A DNA stretch of 64,000 bases from Byssothecium circinans (Eukaryota > Ascomycota > Dothideomycetes > Pleosporales > Massarinaceae), in the NCBI GenBank assembly GCA_010015675.1, contig ML977011.1:323393-387392 (forward strand). Direction: 5' to 3'. Shown piece by piece: positions 25,613-36,685 of the stretch (within the stretch, counting starts at the first letter, position 1; every line of letters begins with the position of its first letter). The notes below the pieces were generated by a model that saw only the letters and a program-made list of their open reading frames with translations, did not search any database and was not told the DNA's origin. Both the position numbers and the translations under genes were made by a program.

Positions 25613-27561
25613 TGTGACTGTATGGTTTTGACGCTCAATGGCGCTTTGAGGTTGTTGGTCGGGTATGTTCGTGGTTGAATTATGTAGATGGTAGATGATA
25701 TGAAGTGGCTTGAAGGTGTGTAATCAGAAGCACTGCTTGGGGTTGCAGAGGAGGTCTTTTGTGCTGTCTGTTGATCTGCAGCCCACGGGGACCGAGAATA
25801 TAAGGGATGCTCATGTCCACGCCGTGTGTTATAGCAGGGGTCGCAACAACGTCACCGGGGTTTACAGTGTCCGCCGGCAGGAGGCGTTCACTCTACCCGG
25901 AAAAGTCCTGAGGCCATTACTCTCCGCCATTTCCCTCCAATCAAGGCGTGCGAGCATCGTGGACTGGATGCAAAATCCTTGCCTGAGGAAACAACATGTC
26001 GACGTTTCGAAACTGTAATTCATGCATTCAAACAGTGCAATCATCCTCTCAGGAGAGGTCGCGGTCGATCGCGGACTTTGGAGAGATCAGTGCGCGGGAA
26101 ACATCGCTAGATGGACCAATCAGGAGTTGATCCACCACGGTCGTCAGATGGGCCTGGTGGCTGTCGAGCTCGCGTTTTGCGCTCCTTGAAACATGGTTGG
26201 TCGCATAACCGTAGGAAACACCACCAGCTGCTCCCTAAATGTCCATCGCGGACATCGTCGTCGCTAGGAACAGTCGACGGCCGTGTGTGGTTGACATTTA
26301 CCCATTTCCGGCTCTCATGCGTGGTGGCTTGTGGCATCCATCGCTGACGGACAGAATCCAACAACCATTGAGGAACGCCGCAAGCTCGTATGGCGGTGAG
26401 TCTGTGTCTCAAAAAACAACTGACTTATTTGCGCCATTGGCATTATAGCATGGTGCCGGTGCAGTCGTCGAGTCGTGAGTGCATGATACTAGGCGCCACA
26501 GTCCCGCGTTAATCACCCGCGCCGCAATTTGACAGCATTTATGACCAGGTACGGTTCAACATTCGGAAGGTGATTTTCCTCCTTGAGCTTGTACGCTTTG
26601 ATGCAAAGAGGCCGACCGCCGTAGGCCCGATACAGAGTGTTAATCTGATATACTTGACGCCACTGCGGCGAAACATCGCATGAACATGCATCCAACCTCA
26701 ACTATGCGCGGCACATTGAGACAACCATGTGCTGGCGTCTTATGTCTGGATGGGTCGTGTCCGTAGGAAGGTGGGCAGTCCCATCATTATCCTTACCAGA
26801 TGTGTGATATGGGTTGAAACAAAGGCAGATAGGCGAAGTCAGCGCGCCAGTTTCACTGAAAGCCTCCAGATGTCTGGCTTTGCGTCCCCTCACGTGTCAA
26901 GATGTGTAAAAAAATTCGGAACCCACGCTTGCCGTATGCAGGATACCTAACCTCACCGTTTAGTTCGCTTCGTTGCAATCCGTGTTTAGTATCGCTAGGG
27001 TCAGAGCCTCATGCTGTTGTTGTTGCGGCACAGAAGCCGCCTCGCTGGATATACAGAGCTAGAAAGCGTCGCGTGGCACAGCAAAGGGAGGGAGTTGACG
27101 GGTCACTGCAGTCGGAAAGGCCAAGTCGAAAGAGAGAGCACGAAAAGAAGAGTACCGTTGCATGAATGGCTCCTCTAAAGTCGTGAAAGGTTCACGGGCG
27201 CGGACAGAATCGTGCCTTCCCCCAAGTTGAGAATTCACCCACATCACCTGTCCAACAGCTTCCCCTCCATTGACATGAGCACCACCGTTCAGTCATCAAT
27301 GAATGTGCATCACAAATAACATTGTCTTTCTCAACCCATTTTAGTAAGTCGACGATGCGATGCTTCGTCGGGTGAAAGTGGGTGACGGGTAGCTTCACTT
27401 TCCCTCAAGCCAATCACGTCGCATCCCAACACGAACCTTCGTAGACCATGACGGGGTTGCTCGTATTCTCGTAACCCTATCATTATCGAAAACCCCTCAT
27501 ATCATCATGTGTAGACCGAGACACCTGTCCACCTTCCTAAGGCACTCTTTTCATCTGCACG
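25613..27561. other. long divergent intergenic region
   Basis: 1.9 kb lies between the starts of two divergent genes. I see only short open frames without motifs and no clear repeat. It probably carries both promoters. Confidence 0.5.
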
Positions 27562-28665
27562 ATGACTGAAGACGTCAACGTCACACCAGTGTCCCCAACT
27601 CCAACTTTCGTCGCCTCTTTCCCAGAGCTAGAGGGTGACGCCACAAAGAAGGCAACTGTCGATCGTCCTCCATTCGACGAGTCGGTGCAGCTGTGTAAAG
27701 AGTTGGACTACGCTCGTCACTATGGAAGGAAACTGCCATGTCTTCACAGCCGTCATGAAGATCAGTTCCTCCCAGATGCGCCCCGAGTTGCCCTTGGATC
27801 AAGTGAGATAATCCCATACTGTCTCGAAGACTTGGATACGCCGCACATGAATGAATTTGGCGAAAAGCTTTGGTGGGCTGAACCAAACCCCAGTATCAAA
27901 ACACTCAGTCAACAACTAGTGTTCGGCCGCAAGATCGTGGTTACCGAGGACCCCTCTGTGCATCTCGTGTGCTCAGACGACATCATCTACATGAAGCCAC
28001 TGCCGAGTTACATTACGTCGTACGCCTTTTGGGAGTACCTCCTCGATTCTTCGAACGAGTCCATCGACACGGGCGAGCGTGAACGACTGAAAGCAACCGC
28101 GCTTGGTTTCCTTCGAACCTACGCCCATCTCGTGCAACGAAGGTCGGATTTCAGCATCGCTCAGCGATGCGAACTGCTCTCCTCGTTCAGCGATACGTCC
28201 TTCGAAGCCTTCACCAACTTCATCAAGTCCTTCGACAGCATCCCAGACAAGGACATCAGCTGCCGCTGGCGCTTTGGCGAATTCCACCTCGGCGTCCTCA
28301 ACTTCCACTGCGCAATTCGCAAGCGTCGCTGGCATCTCAACCGCTTCGAGTCGAACTACGGTCCATACTTCCAACGCTTCTTCCCAGCCATCTTGTTCAT
28401 GTACGCGCTGTTCAGCGTCATACTCAGCGCTATGCAGGTCATCATTGGCGGAAGGCAGATGTGGGACACTGAGAACCGTGGTGTAAGAAGAGTTCTGGGG
28501 CTCTTCGAGTGGTTCTCCTGCGAAGCTATTGGCTGGAGTCTTTCGTTCGGGCTTTTGTTCGTGCTGTGGTGGATCTGTATCGTTTCCGCCGAGGCCTGGG
28601 ACAGGAGGAAAACCATGAAGAGCGTGAAGAAGAAACAAGCAGCTGAAAACGACGTTGCGCCATGA
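27562..28665 (+). CDS. fungal membrane protein, DUF6601-like
   Basis: This is a 367-residue single-exon protein of unknown function. The conserved core includes the IIYMKPLPSYITSYAFWEYL stretch (142-160), a helix with GFLRTYAHLVQRRSDFSIA (182-200), and RFGEFHLGVLNFHC (237-250). Two hydrophobic segments follow at about 273-295 and 322-343, then a lysine-rich cytosolic tail (MKSVKKKQAAEN). The order 'soluble domain, two C-terminal transmembrane helices' matches a widespread fungal family that I recall as DUF6601; databases sometimes mislabel members as subtilisin-like protease, but no protease triad is visible. Function, partner and compartment are not known. Confidence 0.78.
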   Translation: MTEDVNVTPVSPTPTFVASFPELEGDATKKATVDRPPFDESVQLCKELDYARHYGRKLPCLHSRHEDQFLPDAPRVALGSSEIIPYCLEDLDTPHMNEFGEKLWWAEPNPSIKTLSQQLVFGRKIVVTEDPSVHLVCSDDIIYMKPLPSYITSYAFWEYLLDSSNESIDTGERERLKATALGFLRTYAHLVQRRSDFSIAQRCELLSSFSDTSFEAFTNFIKSFDSIPDKDISCRWRFGEFHLGVLNFHCAIRKRRWHLNRFESNYGPYFQRFFPAILFMYALFSVILSAMQVIIGGRQMWDTENRGVRRVLGLFEWFSCEAIGWSLSFGLLFVLWWICIVSAEAWDRRKTMKSVKKKQAAENDVAP

Positions 28666-29525
28666 ATACACGATGCACATGCATGGCGATCCATTATTGT
28701 CCCGGAATAAGCCCAACGGAGGCGCTTCGGCGTGACGTGAACGAAAGCCCAACCCAAACCGGGAATAACCGTTGCCCTAACAGGGCACCGCAACGTCAAA
28801 AGTTGGACGCAGTTTGAGACAACATGTCAAAAGCAAGGAAATTGCAGTGATCGATGGTAGTCAGTGAAGTTTCCTCTTTTGCAATATTTGCGGGTTTCGG
28901 GTGGGAAAGTTGGAAGTGGCGACGGTCGGTAAGCTAACGTGACGTGAGACTCCCGTCTGGTGAAATCGAGGCGCACGTGACCAAGGGCTGACATTTACGA
29001 GAGAACGGCATGTGTCGCTGACGAGTAGATACGAAGATGCATCAGCACTAAGGGCATTTTTAAAGACGTGGATTTGTTCAACGACGAGGGTCTTTTCATG
29101 TCTGGCAAGAAACCTCCTTGTAGGATGCTGTTCCGTTAAAGTTCGGGGATTTATGAATTGTCTCGGTACTTCGTGATATTTCCGAATGAGCGGCGTAGTT
29201 GCAGTCAAGCTCTGGCCACGGTAATTCAATATCAAATAGACATTATCCATTAATAGTCGCGAGCCCTAAATCATTCCGTCTCATTCCCAGCTGGGCTCGT
29301 CTCTGTGGACCATCATATGCCCAAGCTTCCAACTGCAAAGCCCGATAAGTAGATATCAGCACCCTTCGTTTCCATTCCTCTCCTAGCCCATGGTCCATGG
29401 TCCAACATCATCTTTCCCTTTCATAGCGAGCGGATATTCTTTTCCTTTTCACCTCCCGTTCTCTTGCGTGCATTAGTTCCCCTCCTCTCTAAAATCCCAC
29501 GGTAGTTCCCTTTTATAGCCTATCC
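28666..29525. other. intergenic region between convergent genes
   Basis: 860 bp separates the ends of the membrane protein gene and of the small minus-strand gene. A 129-codon minus-strand frame (28861-29250) has no motif and is not called. Confidence 0.45.
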
Positions 29526-30005
29526 TCACGCCCTAAAAGCCGTACACGTCGCATTCCCCACGGCTCCCTTCCCAAAAACAGTCGTGACAACCACCAAACT
29601 CACATCCGCCCCCTCCATCCCCTCTCTCAGCACTCCACCAAACTCCCTACCACCCACAACGCCCCCACCTCCAACAACCCCTACCACCACCCTAACAAGC
29701 AGCGGCGCAATCCACATCATCCCCCAGACGAACACGCTCACCAGAAAAGCCATAGTCGCATCCAGCAGTAAGCGTTCAAATGTACTCAGCATGTACGCGG
29801 AGAACGTGATTAAGTACTGGTAGTACGCTTTGTGTATCGTGTAGCGGGCGCGGTCCAGTGGTGTGGGTGAGGCGGGTAAGCGGGGGGATTCGTGGAGGGA
29901 TTCGTAGAAGGCGGGGAGAGAGAGGGGGCTTGTTTTTGGGGGGAGGAGGAAGAGGGATAGGGAAAGGGGTAGGGAGAGGGGGAGGAGGGTCGTTAGGGTC
30001 GTCAT
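29526..30005 (-). CDS. small hypothetical membrane protein
   Basis: I place the start at the internal ATG complement(30003..30005), giving 159 residues, because the longer frame upstream reads low-complexity Gln/Asn-rich sequence without support. The N-terminus is strongly hydrophobic (TLLPLSLPLSLSLFLLPP, 6-23), a signal peptide or anchor. A segment with ARYTIHKAYYQYLITFSAYM (53-72) follows, then a long hydrophobic stretch (about 83-112, AFLVSVFVWGMMWIAPLLV) and a Gly/Val-rich region. No family is recognised. The hydrophobic layout argues that this frame is real rather than a shadow. Confidence 0.5.
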   Translation of the reverse strand: MTTLTTLLPLSLPLSLSLFLLPPKTSPLSLPAFYESLHESPRLPASPTPLDRARYTIHKAYYQYLITFSAYMLSTFERLLLDATMAFLVSVFVWGMMWIAPLLVRVVVGVVGGGGVVGGREFGGVLREGMEGADVSLVVVTTVFGKGAVGNATCTAFRA

Positions 30006-31250
30006 TGCTTCGTGGTGTCGTGAGTTTTTGCCCTTCGGCGAGGATGGTGTGTGGAAGTAATCTGGGGAGAAATTTCGAGACTTGGACGAAGGGTTCGGGA
30101 GTGTGGTGTTTGCAAGGCCAGGGAGGCAGTTCCTGTTATTTTTCCTTTCCTTCTGTTTTGGAACTGTTGTTTGGAAAGAGCCTTCGACCTCGGGAGAATG
30201 TTCTTGTCGTTGTTGAGTTGAGTTAAGTTGGATTGAGTTGGCCTGCGCTTCCACGTTCAACCTTTCAATCGACCCTCTCACTCTTTCGCAAAATCAAAAG
30301 AACCGCGCCCGAACAAAAATAATAGGTAAACAAATCCCCACCGCTTGTCAAATCGGAAAAGAAGAGTCTTGACGCAAGAGCTCAAATTATATAATTTCCC
30401 CAGCCCACACTTTCCAATCGATCGCTCATCAGCGCGCCTCGCTTGCTCGCTTGCTTCCGGCTCTTCCGAGTGCGAGATTTCCGAACGATGCCGCCTGGCT
30501 GGGCCGCACCAACCACATGTCATTCTCTTTTCCCCCGCTGCTTACGGAGTTGACCAGGTGATTACACGCTCGTACCGTATACGTGCGTATGCGGTTTTTG
30601 GTGCTATGCAGCCTTCCAGATGCGTTGTGTGTGCGGGTAATACATGAGTTGGAGTCGATTGGACATGGGACTGGCGATTTTAGGTGAAAAATGTTAAAAC
30701 CTTGGAAAACTAGGTGCTGTGGCTAGGTTCTGCGGAGCCTCACTTATGAGATGATGAGATCTCGATCCGATGGTGAAATCAAATTTGAGATTATGGATGG
30801 TTGGAAAACATGCGATTTCTGACGTGCGAGGCTGGGCCTAGTGGGTAGGCCCGATTAGCGGATTTTGGTGCCTTGTGTTTAGGCTTCGTTTCCCGAAGCC
30901 GGTATGTAATGGCGGATGTGAAAGCTCGCTCGATGTGAATTGATCATTTTCAATGAAATGCGATGTGGTATCGATAGATCTGTATCCTACCCGTTATCCT
31001 ATCCTACAGTACGGAACCTTTCAGCTTCACCAACTCCATGTCCATCTCTGTGCTCTTCCTCGCCAATCGTGGCACTTCAGAGTCATGGTAATGAAGCTTT
31101 CTTCCTTTCTTGACCGGGTCGCTTCTCGGAGGCAGACCGTCATGATGGTGTTTCTGTAAAGCGCGTATATCGGCCTTCCAGGACACCTCGCCTCTTCAAG
31201 GTGAGGATACCGTTCACACCGTATGAACATGGTGGATCGACTTAGTCCTT
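30006..31250. other. intergenic region without a recognisable gene
   Basis: 1.2 kb upstream of the small membrane protein and downstream of the Vac1-like gene. Only short open frames are present; nothing structured is seen. Confidence 0.5.
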
Positions 31251-33320
31251 TCAACCCGGCGACGGACTGCCCAACCCCCTCTGATACGCGCCCGCGAAAT
31301 CCAGTTGCCCCAATTGCCCATTGACCTGATCAATCTCCATGTTGAGATCCTCCAGGTTCTGCGCCAAACTCGTCACCTCGTCGAACCGGCGATGCTTCGT
31401 CGCATTACCGACCATTTCTGACACCATGAACTTTTGCTCTTCGAGGATAATCAGTCGCTCGCGGAGTTCTTTTTCTTCCGACTCGAGCGCTGAAACAGCG
31501 CTGCTGCTACTGACAATGCTTCCAGCTTCTCTGTCGTTGTATTTGATTGATGCGAGGGCTCCGCCGCCGTTGGAACGGCCGTTCGCTTTCTGGCCATGTG
31601 GCGCGGCGTGTTTAAGTACCTTTGGCAATGATCGCAGGGGCAGCATGTGTGTGCTCAAAAAGCTGTATGCTTGTTGATATACAGCTTTTTGCAGCCGCGT
31701 TTGCGTAGGTGATTCTGTAGGTAGATCTCGTATCCTTCTCGCAGCCTGGTCGAACTGTGTGAAGGCATCCATGAGCCTTTTTCGCACTTTGGTAGCATCT
31801 GTGAGCTGCTGTGGTGAGGGCGGCGTTTCGGGATCCTGTAATGCCATGAGTAGCTTCTGGAATCTGGGGAGGAGCAGGCGGATGCCGCGCTCGAACTGGG
31901 CTAGGTTCTCGTATGAGCGCTGGTCTTTTGGTTTCGATGCGAGTTCTCTTTGGAAGTCGCTTCTGCTGAAGAGAGTGTGTTTGCAGTCCTTGCACATGCG
32001 AACATCGAGGCCTATCTGCGCTGCCCCCTTTTCGGATTTACCTGAGCCTGTTGTTGTTAGCATTGAATACACATCTTGACAGAGAACAAGCATACCGGCA
32101 GCCACATTAAGCCCCACTTCTGAAGAGCAGCCCGTCTTGGGATCACCGCATATAATGCGACCACACACCCGGCAATGGTGCCGTCGGAACGTGTAATTTG
32201 TAAACTCCTGCTGACAGAACGGACAATGTGAGATCTTCGCGTCCTCTTCCCAGGTGATGATGGACTGCTCCAGTGCTTTGCGCTGATTCTTCGCGCCGGA
32301 CAACGGCCAGAAGCCGCTTGAAGATGTGTTCGGGTCAGGCGGTGGGGGGTCCGCCAGTAGTTGTGTGAGCTTCGTCAACCGCTTCTCCAACCTGCTAACC
32401 TCCATATGCTCTCTATCCACTTTCCTCCGCCTTGTGCTCGCGAACTCGTCGAAATGATTGCGCTCGAACCCATGGTGATCGTTGTAACCCGCTCTTGACT
32501 TGTAGCACGTTTCACACACCCGACACCAAAAGCCCCTAACCGGGTCGTGCTTCGCCCGCCGCGATAGCTTCATCTGGTACATGGTGTGGTCCTCGCAAAA
32601 CAGCTTCCCGCAGCATCTGCAATTGACGGCTGTGCCGCCGCCTCCCAACTGCATCTGTGATGTGCTTATCGGCCTTGCACAGGTTGGATCCGAGCACACG
32701 TCGCGATAGCTGGGCCGCTGCCAATGCGCTCGTGTGACTTCTTCGTCCGGATCTCGGCGAATGGGCGCAGGCTCGTATGAAGCGGAGGAAGCAGCGACTG
32801 TGTGGTGGGCGTGGGCGTGGGCGAGGGCGAGCGGGGGTGGTGTGGGAGCATCGTTGGATTCAAAGACATCAAGGCCCTTGAGCTTCTGGTTAAGGACTGC
32901 CAATGGCTGGAATTTCTTTGCCTTTTGCATTTGCAGCTCGAACCAGTTCTTAACCTCGTCCTGCTCTTCCTCGACCAAGTTCTGGTGGTTGTCGTCCAGG
33001 TGTCGGTTGAGCTGTAGAAGCGTAACCATTTCCTCGTTGCATATCGGACACACCAGTCGGTTTGAAGCGCTGGCCGCTGCATTTTCTTGGTTTCCCAGCA
33101 GCACTTTGCTCCCAATGTCTTCCCGGGGTTCGGCAGTGCTGGCGGGCGAATTCGACGTCTGCGAGCTCAGCGACAGTGAGCTTTCCGAGGGCGACAGCAG
33201 ACTCGCATTGCGGCGGTGCTGGACGTGGGCATGGGCAGGCGGCTGCGGTGATACGGCGGGCGACAGGTTTCTACCGCTCCCGAGTACGCGTCCGCCGCCC
33301 AGGGACCTGCCCGAGGTCAT
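31251..33320 (-). CDS. VAC1: Vac1/Pep7-like double-FYVE endosomal tethering protein
   Basis: This protein of the Vac1/Pep7 (rabenosyn-like) family binds PI3P on endosomes and links Rab5-type GTPases and Vps45 to membrane fusion on the vacuolar sorting route. From the ATG at complement(33318..33320) the domains run: Ser/Pro-rich N-terminus; a C2H2 finger (C91, C94, H107, H112); a first atypical FYVE-type cluster (CSDPTCARPIS... to CRVCETC); a second, canonical FYVE with RRHHCRVCG; then helical regions ending in a coiled segment (LESEEKELRERLIILEEQ) suited to Rab binding. A 48-nt intron, complement(32048..32095), with GTATGC donor and CTAAC branch site keeps the frame, so a simple translation wrongly adds 16 residues inside the second FYVE. 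The spliced product is about 673 residues. The upstream start choice is uncertain since the frame stays open to 33389. Confidence 0.88.
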   Translation of the reverse strand: MTSGRSLGGGRVLGSGRNLSPAVSPQPPAHAHVQHRRNASLLSPSESSLSLSSQTSNSPASTAEPREDIGSKVLLGNQENAAASASNRLVCPICNEEMVTLLQLNRHLDDNHQNLVEEEQDEVKNWFELQMQKAKKFQPLAVLNQKLKGLDVFESNDAPTPPPLALAHAHAHHTVAASSASYEPAPIRRDPDEEVTRAHWQRPSYRDVCSDPTCARPISTSQMQLGGGGTAVNCRCCGKLFCEDHTMYQMKLSRRAKHDPVRGFWCRVCETCYKSRAGYNDHHGFERNHFDEFASTRRRKVDREHMEVSRLEKRLTKLTQLLADPPPPDPNTSSSGFWPLSGAKNQRKALEQSIITWEEDAKISHCPFCQQEFTNYTFRRHHCRVCGRIICGDPKTGCSSEVGLNVAAGMLVLCQDVYSMLTTTGSGKSEKGAAQIGLDVRMCKDCKHTLFSRSDFQRELASKPKDQRSYENLAQFERGIRLLLPRFQKLLMALQDPETPPSPQQLTDATKVRKRLMDAFTQFDQAARRIRDLPTESPTQTRLQKAVYQQAYSFLSTHMLPLRSLPKVLKHAAPHGQKANGRSNGGGALASIKYNDREAGSIVSSSSAVSALESEEKELRERLIILEEQKFMVSEMVGNATKHRRFDEVTSLAQNLEDLNMEIDQVNGQLGQLDFAGAYQRGLGSPSPG
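32048..32095 (-). other. in-frame (3n) intron inside the Vac1-like gene
   Basis: 48 nt with GTATGC at the donor, GCTAAC eight bases before the end and ACAG at the acceptor. It contains no stop, so an ORF finder reads through it. Removal rejoins the second FYVE domain between CSSEVGLNVAAG and the SGKSEKG segment. Confidence 0.75.
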
Positions 33321-33685
33321 GGTGAAGGGTGGAGAGGAGAGGCGGCGCTGGGCATAGGTCGAGGCTCGGGGAGATGTGAGTGCGGGCAAGCATTGAGGGT
33401 CCGACTCCGCGAGCTAATTTGGGAACCGCAAGGATTCCAGCGTAGGGCTGAGCACATGTCAACTGGTCGAATTTCTCACCTGCAACTACTACGTCACATG
33501 CCATGGAGGAGTAAATTAATACATCTGAAGATAGTTCTCTGGGAGAATGGCCTCTTTCACCGAGGTTTATTATCGATATAACCGCTTCATCTGACCTCGT
33601 CCAAGCCGTGGCTGAAGTGGCTGAAGAACAAAAGATCGTCATCGACCATCTCCGCGCAGAAACTCTCTCCCTAACTCTCGCCGCG
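33321..33685. promoter_or_regulatory. short divergent promoter, Vac1-like / Met8-like
   Basis: 365 bp between the chosen start codons must serve both genes. No specific operator was identified. Confidence 0.5.
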
Positions 33686-34535
33686 ATGAAAAGTCCATAT
33701 CCAGAGATACAAGGCGGCGGCTCACTGATACTGGCCTGGCAAGTGCGCAACAAGAAAGTATTAGTAGTCGGCGGCGGCGAGGTATCCCATTACCCACCTT
33801 ACTCGAAAATGCGACTGATGATTGACAAAAGAGCAGGTAGCCGCTGGTCGCATCGTCAACATCCTCAATGCCGACGCCAAAGTCACCGTTGTAAGCCCGC
33901 GTGCCGGTCTAAACGACGAAGTCGCTTTCCGGGTAGACCAGAAGCAGGTTGAGTTCGTCGACCGCAAATTCGAACCCTCAGACCTCGATGGTGTGGACAT
34001 GGTCTTGACTGCCGTAGACGATCCCGAGGCGTCAACGCAGATATACAAGCTCTGCCAGGAAAAGAAAATACCGGCCAACATAGCGGATGTGCCGCCAGAA
34101 TGCGACTTCTACTTTGGAAGTGTTCATCGCGACGGACCGCTGCAGATTATGGTCAGCACAAATGGGAATGGGCCGAAATTGGCGAACATAGTGAGAAGGC
34201 AGATTGCGAGTAATCTGCCGCATAACATAGGTCTGGCTGTGCAGAGAGTCGGCATGCTGCGGAGGAAGCTGAGGAAGATTGCACCTACTCCAGATGAAGG
34301 GCCGAAGAGAATGCAGTGGTAGGCTCTGCTGTTCAGCACCCTTCCACGCTCCAACTGACATTTATCTAGGATGTCAAAAATCTGCGAACGGTGGACTCTC
34401 GATGAGCTGTGCGACATGACTGAAGAGAACATGGAGACCCTACTCGACTTCTACAAGCCAGGCACCGTGCCCACCCTTGACGCAGTCCGTCTTCGCGAGC
34501 CGGATGGAGCCTACGACGGGCCTTTTCTGATCTGA
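33686..34535 (+). CDS. MET8: siroheme synthase Met8-like (precorrin-2 dehydrogenase/ferrochelatase)
   Basis: This enzyme completes siroheme, the cofactor of sulfite and nitrite reductases: NAD-dependent oxidation of precorrin-2 to sirohydrochlorin, then iron insertion. Exons are 33686-33781, 33837-34318 and 34370-34535, with introns of 55 and 51 nt; the product is 247 residues, close to the yeast protein's size. The Rossmann motif KKVLVVGGGEVAAGRI crosses the first splice junction, which confirms it. DVPPECDFYFGSVHRDGPL and the VSTNGNGPKLANIVRRQI segment are typical of the CysG N-terminal/Met8 family. The last exon forms the C-terminal helical part (ERWTLDELCDM). Start at ATG 33686 gives a short, compact N-terminus. 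Confidence 0.93.
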
Positions 34536-34940
34536 GAGCATAAGAAAAGACCAAGTACGCCAGCCCGGAGTTTGGAAATGGTCCATGTATGGAAATACGG
34601 GTGGAGGCATGTATGGGAATTTGGATAGACGAGCTAAGTCACCTTCATTGGCGCTTGTAATACAACTGTATATCACTGTTCATTCAGCCAACCATCCCAT
34701 CCAGATCAAGCTGATATGCCTTCACGACAATGACTGGCCTTAACCCAATTAGGTAAGAGGTGGCCCAAGCTCCACAGCCTCTTTCACGTATACAATGGTA
34801 ATTACTTGGACTACTCCCACCGCCATCCTGACAACGTCACATTCCGTACATATACATCTTTCCTGGCTCTCTGCCTGGCAATTGTTTTGCAAATAGGTAT
34901 ACCATTCAACATCTCGATGCAACCTTCATCACCCGCCACC
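34536..34940. other. intergenic region before the METTL16-like gene
   Basis: 405 bp containing the Met8-like 3' UTR and the promoter of the next gene. An open frame extends upstream of the chosen start, but without a better ATG context. Confidence 0.5.
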
Positions 34941-36269
34941 ATGGATGACACAAACCTCGCCCAAATCCCACCCTACACAACAATCGACTTCGCTACCCTA
35001 GCGCAAAAGAACCAAGCTTTCAAGCAAATATATGACTCCTCCTCCAGCCAACTTGACTTCCAAGACCCCATCACAATTCTCACCCTCTCCCAAGCCATCC
35101 TGCAATCCGACTTCAACCTCACCCTCTCACTCCCAGGCGACCGACTATGCCCTCCGATTCCCAACCGCTGGAACTACGTATCCTGGATACAGCACCTCCT
35201 CGACTCCACAAGTCCCAGTTACAGCAACACATACGACCCCAGCCGACGCGTCGTAGGCCTCGACATCGGCACCGGCGCATCCGCAATCTACACCATGCTC
35301 TGTCTGCGCTCGCGCCCAAACTGGACAATGTGCGCCACCGACATCGACAAGAAGAGCTTCGACTCCGCGGTGCGAAACCTCACAGTCAACGGTCTAGTCA
35401 CTTGGACCAAAATGCTCCAGACGATCCCCGAGAACTCGCTGATTCCGCTGCGAGCTCTCGGTGTGGAGAAGCTGGACTTTACGATCTGCAACCCGCCCTT
35501 CTTCACGGATGCAAAGGATATGCACGCCTCTCTCAAAGGCGAGGGGAAGTCCTCGCAACCGAATGCGGTGTGTACGGGCGCCAAGGTCGAAATGGTATGT
35601 CCAGGCGGCGACCTCGGTTTCGTGACGCGCATGGTGGAGGAATCGCTCGTGCTCCGCGATAAAGTTACTTGGTACACTAGTATGCTGGGTAAACTCGAGA
35701 GCGCGAAAGCGGTTATCAAATTACTTCAACGCCATGGGATTGATAACTGGGCTGTTGGTGTCATTGACGTGGGCGCGGGTGGGGGCACGAAGAGGTGGGT
35801 CGTGGCGTGGAGTTTTGGGGACTTGAGGCCGAGGCAGAGTGTAGCGAGGATAGAGAAGATTGCTAATGAGTACTTGCCTTTTCCGACGGAGTATAGGATC
35901 GAGATGCCGGAGGGTGTGGATGTGGAGGTTGCGGCGGAGAAGGTTGATGGGCAGTTAAAGGGGTTGGATCTGAGGTGGGAGCGGGATAAGAAGAGGTTGG
36001 TGGGGATTGGGGAGGCGGGGGAGGTAGTGTGGAATAGGGCGTATAGAAGGGTGCTGGAGAAGAGGAGGAAGCAGGCTACGGAGATGGGGCAGGTTGATTC
36101 GCAGATGGACGTGGAGGGTCAGGAAGGAGAGAAAAAGGTTGTTTTTGCGTTTAGGGTCAAGGTTCTTCGGGAAGAGAGGGTTGTGGTGGTTGAGTGGTTA
36201 AGGGGTAAGGATCAAGTCATTTGGGAGAGCTTTTGCGGGATGCTGCACAGGGTGTTTAAGAAGTTTTGA
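34941..36269 (+). CDS. METTL16-like RNA N6-adenosine methyltransferase
   Basis: This is a class I SAM-dependent methyltransferase of the METTL16/RlmF group; METTL16 methylates U6 snRNA and hairpins in certain mRNAs. The N-terminal segment IDFATLAQKNQAFKQIY, the FQDPITILTLSQAILQSDF stretch and DRLCPPIPNRWNYVSWIQHL match the family start. The SAM site is VVGLDIGTGASAIY and the catalytic motif is N184-P-P-F, in FTICNPPFF. I chose ATG 34941 because it sits in a perfect CCACCATGG context and leaves the conserved start intact; an ATG at 34917 is in frame too. Single exon, 442 residues. The C-terminal half is charged and may bind RNA. Target in this organism is inferred, not shown. Confidence 0.87.
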   Translation: MDDTNLAQIPPYTTIDFATLAQKNQAFKQIYDSSSSQLDFQDPITILTLSQAILQSDFNLTLSLPGDRLCPPIPNRWNYVSWIQHLLDSTSPSYSNTYDPSRRVVGLDIGTGASAIYTMLCLRSRPNWTMCATDIDKKSFDSAVRNLTVNGLVTWTKMLQTIPENSLIPLRALGVEKLDFTICNPPFFTDAKDMHASLKGEGKSSQPNAVCTGAKVEMVCPGGDLGFVTRMVEESLVLRDKVTWYTSMLGKLESAKAVIKLLQRHGIDNWAVGVIDVGAGGGTKRWVVAWSFGDLRPRQSVARIEKIANEYLPFPTEYRIEMPEGVDVEVAAEKVDGQLKGLDLRWERDKKRLVGIGEAGEVVWNRAYRRVLEKRRKQATEMGQVDSQMDVEGQEGEKKVVFAFRVKVLREERVVVVEWLRGKDQVIWESFCGMLHRVFKKF

Positions 36270-36685
36270 AAATCCTGGGACGACGAGCTCTTAGCTCAAG
36301 GACATGCACATGCACCTCGTAGCTACTTATGGGCACTGTAAGAGATGGACGAGTGGATATGAAATGCACGTTCTGGTTTTAAGGCAAGTGGTTTTTTACT
36401 GACTATCATTGGGACGCGTTCTGAATATATAGGCCTTGTCCTAGATCCACTCGGGTCCATTAGTGCAAAGCCTATGACTTCCTACTTGTAGATAGTCCAG
36501 CCAGTCCGATGGATCGCACAGTTCCTTACGTTCCACCCTGTGTGATCCCGGCCATGTATATAGGGAGAGGGATGAGAGGGGTCATATGCAAAGGCGTGCT
36601 TCCCACGATGTGAAAGCCCATCCATTCACCCCATAGATTGTACCGTAGCAACCCCGCCGAAAAAGGTACCTCCCCTCTCCTCCCC
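36270..36685. other. 3' intergenic region between convergent genes
   Basis: 416 bp with no coding sign; it presumably holds the 3' UTRs of the METTL16-like gene and of the next minus-strand gene. Confidence 0.5.

Noticed and set aside
29584..29823. Thr/Pro-rich plus-strand frame
   Set aside because: Antisense shadow of the small membrane-protein gene.
30006..30281. Upstream extension of the small membrane-protein gene
   Set aside because: The extra 92 codons are Gln/Asn/Ser-rich leader-like sequence; the inner ATG precedes the hydrophobic N-terminus directly.
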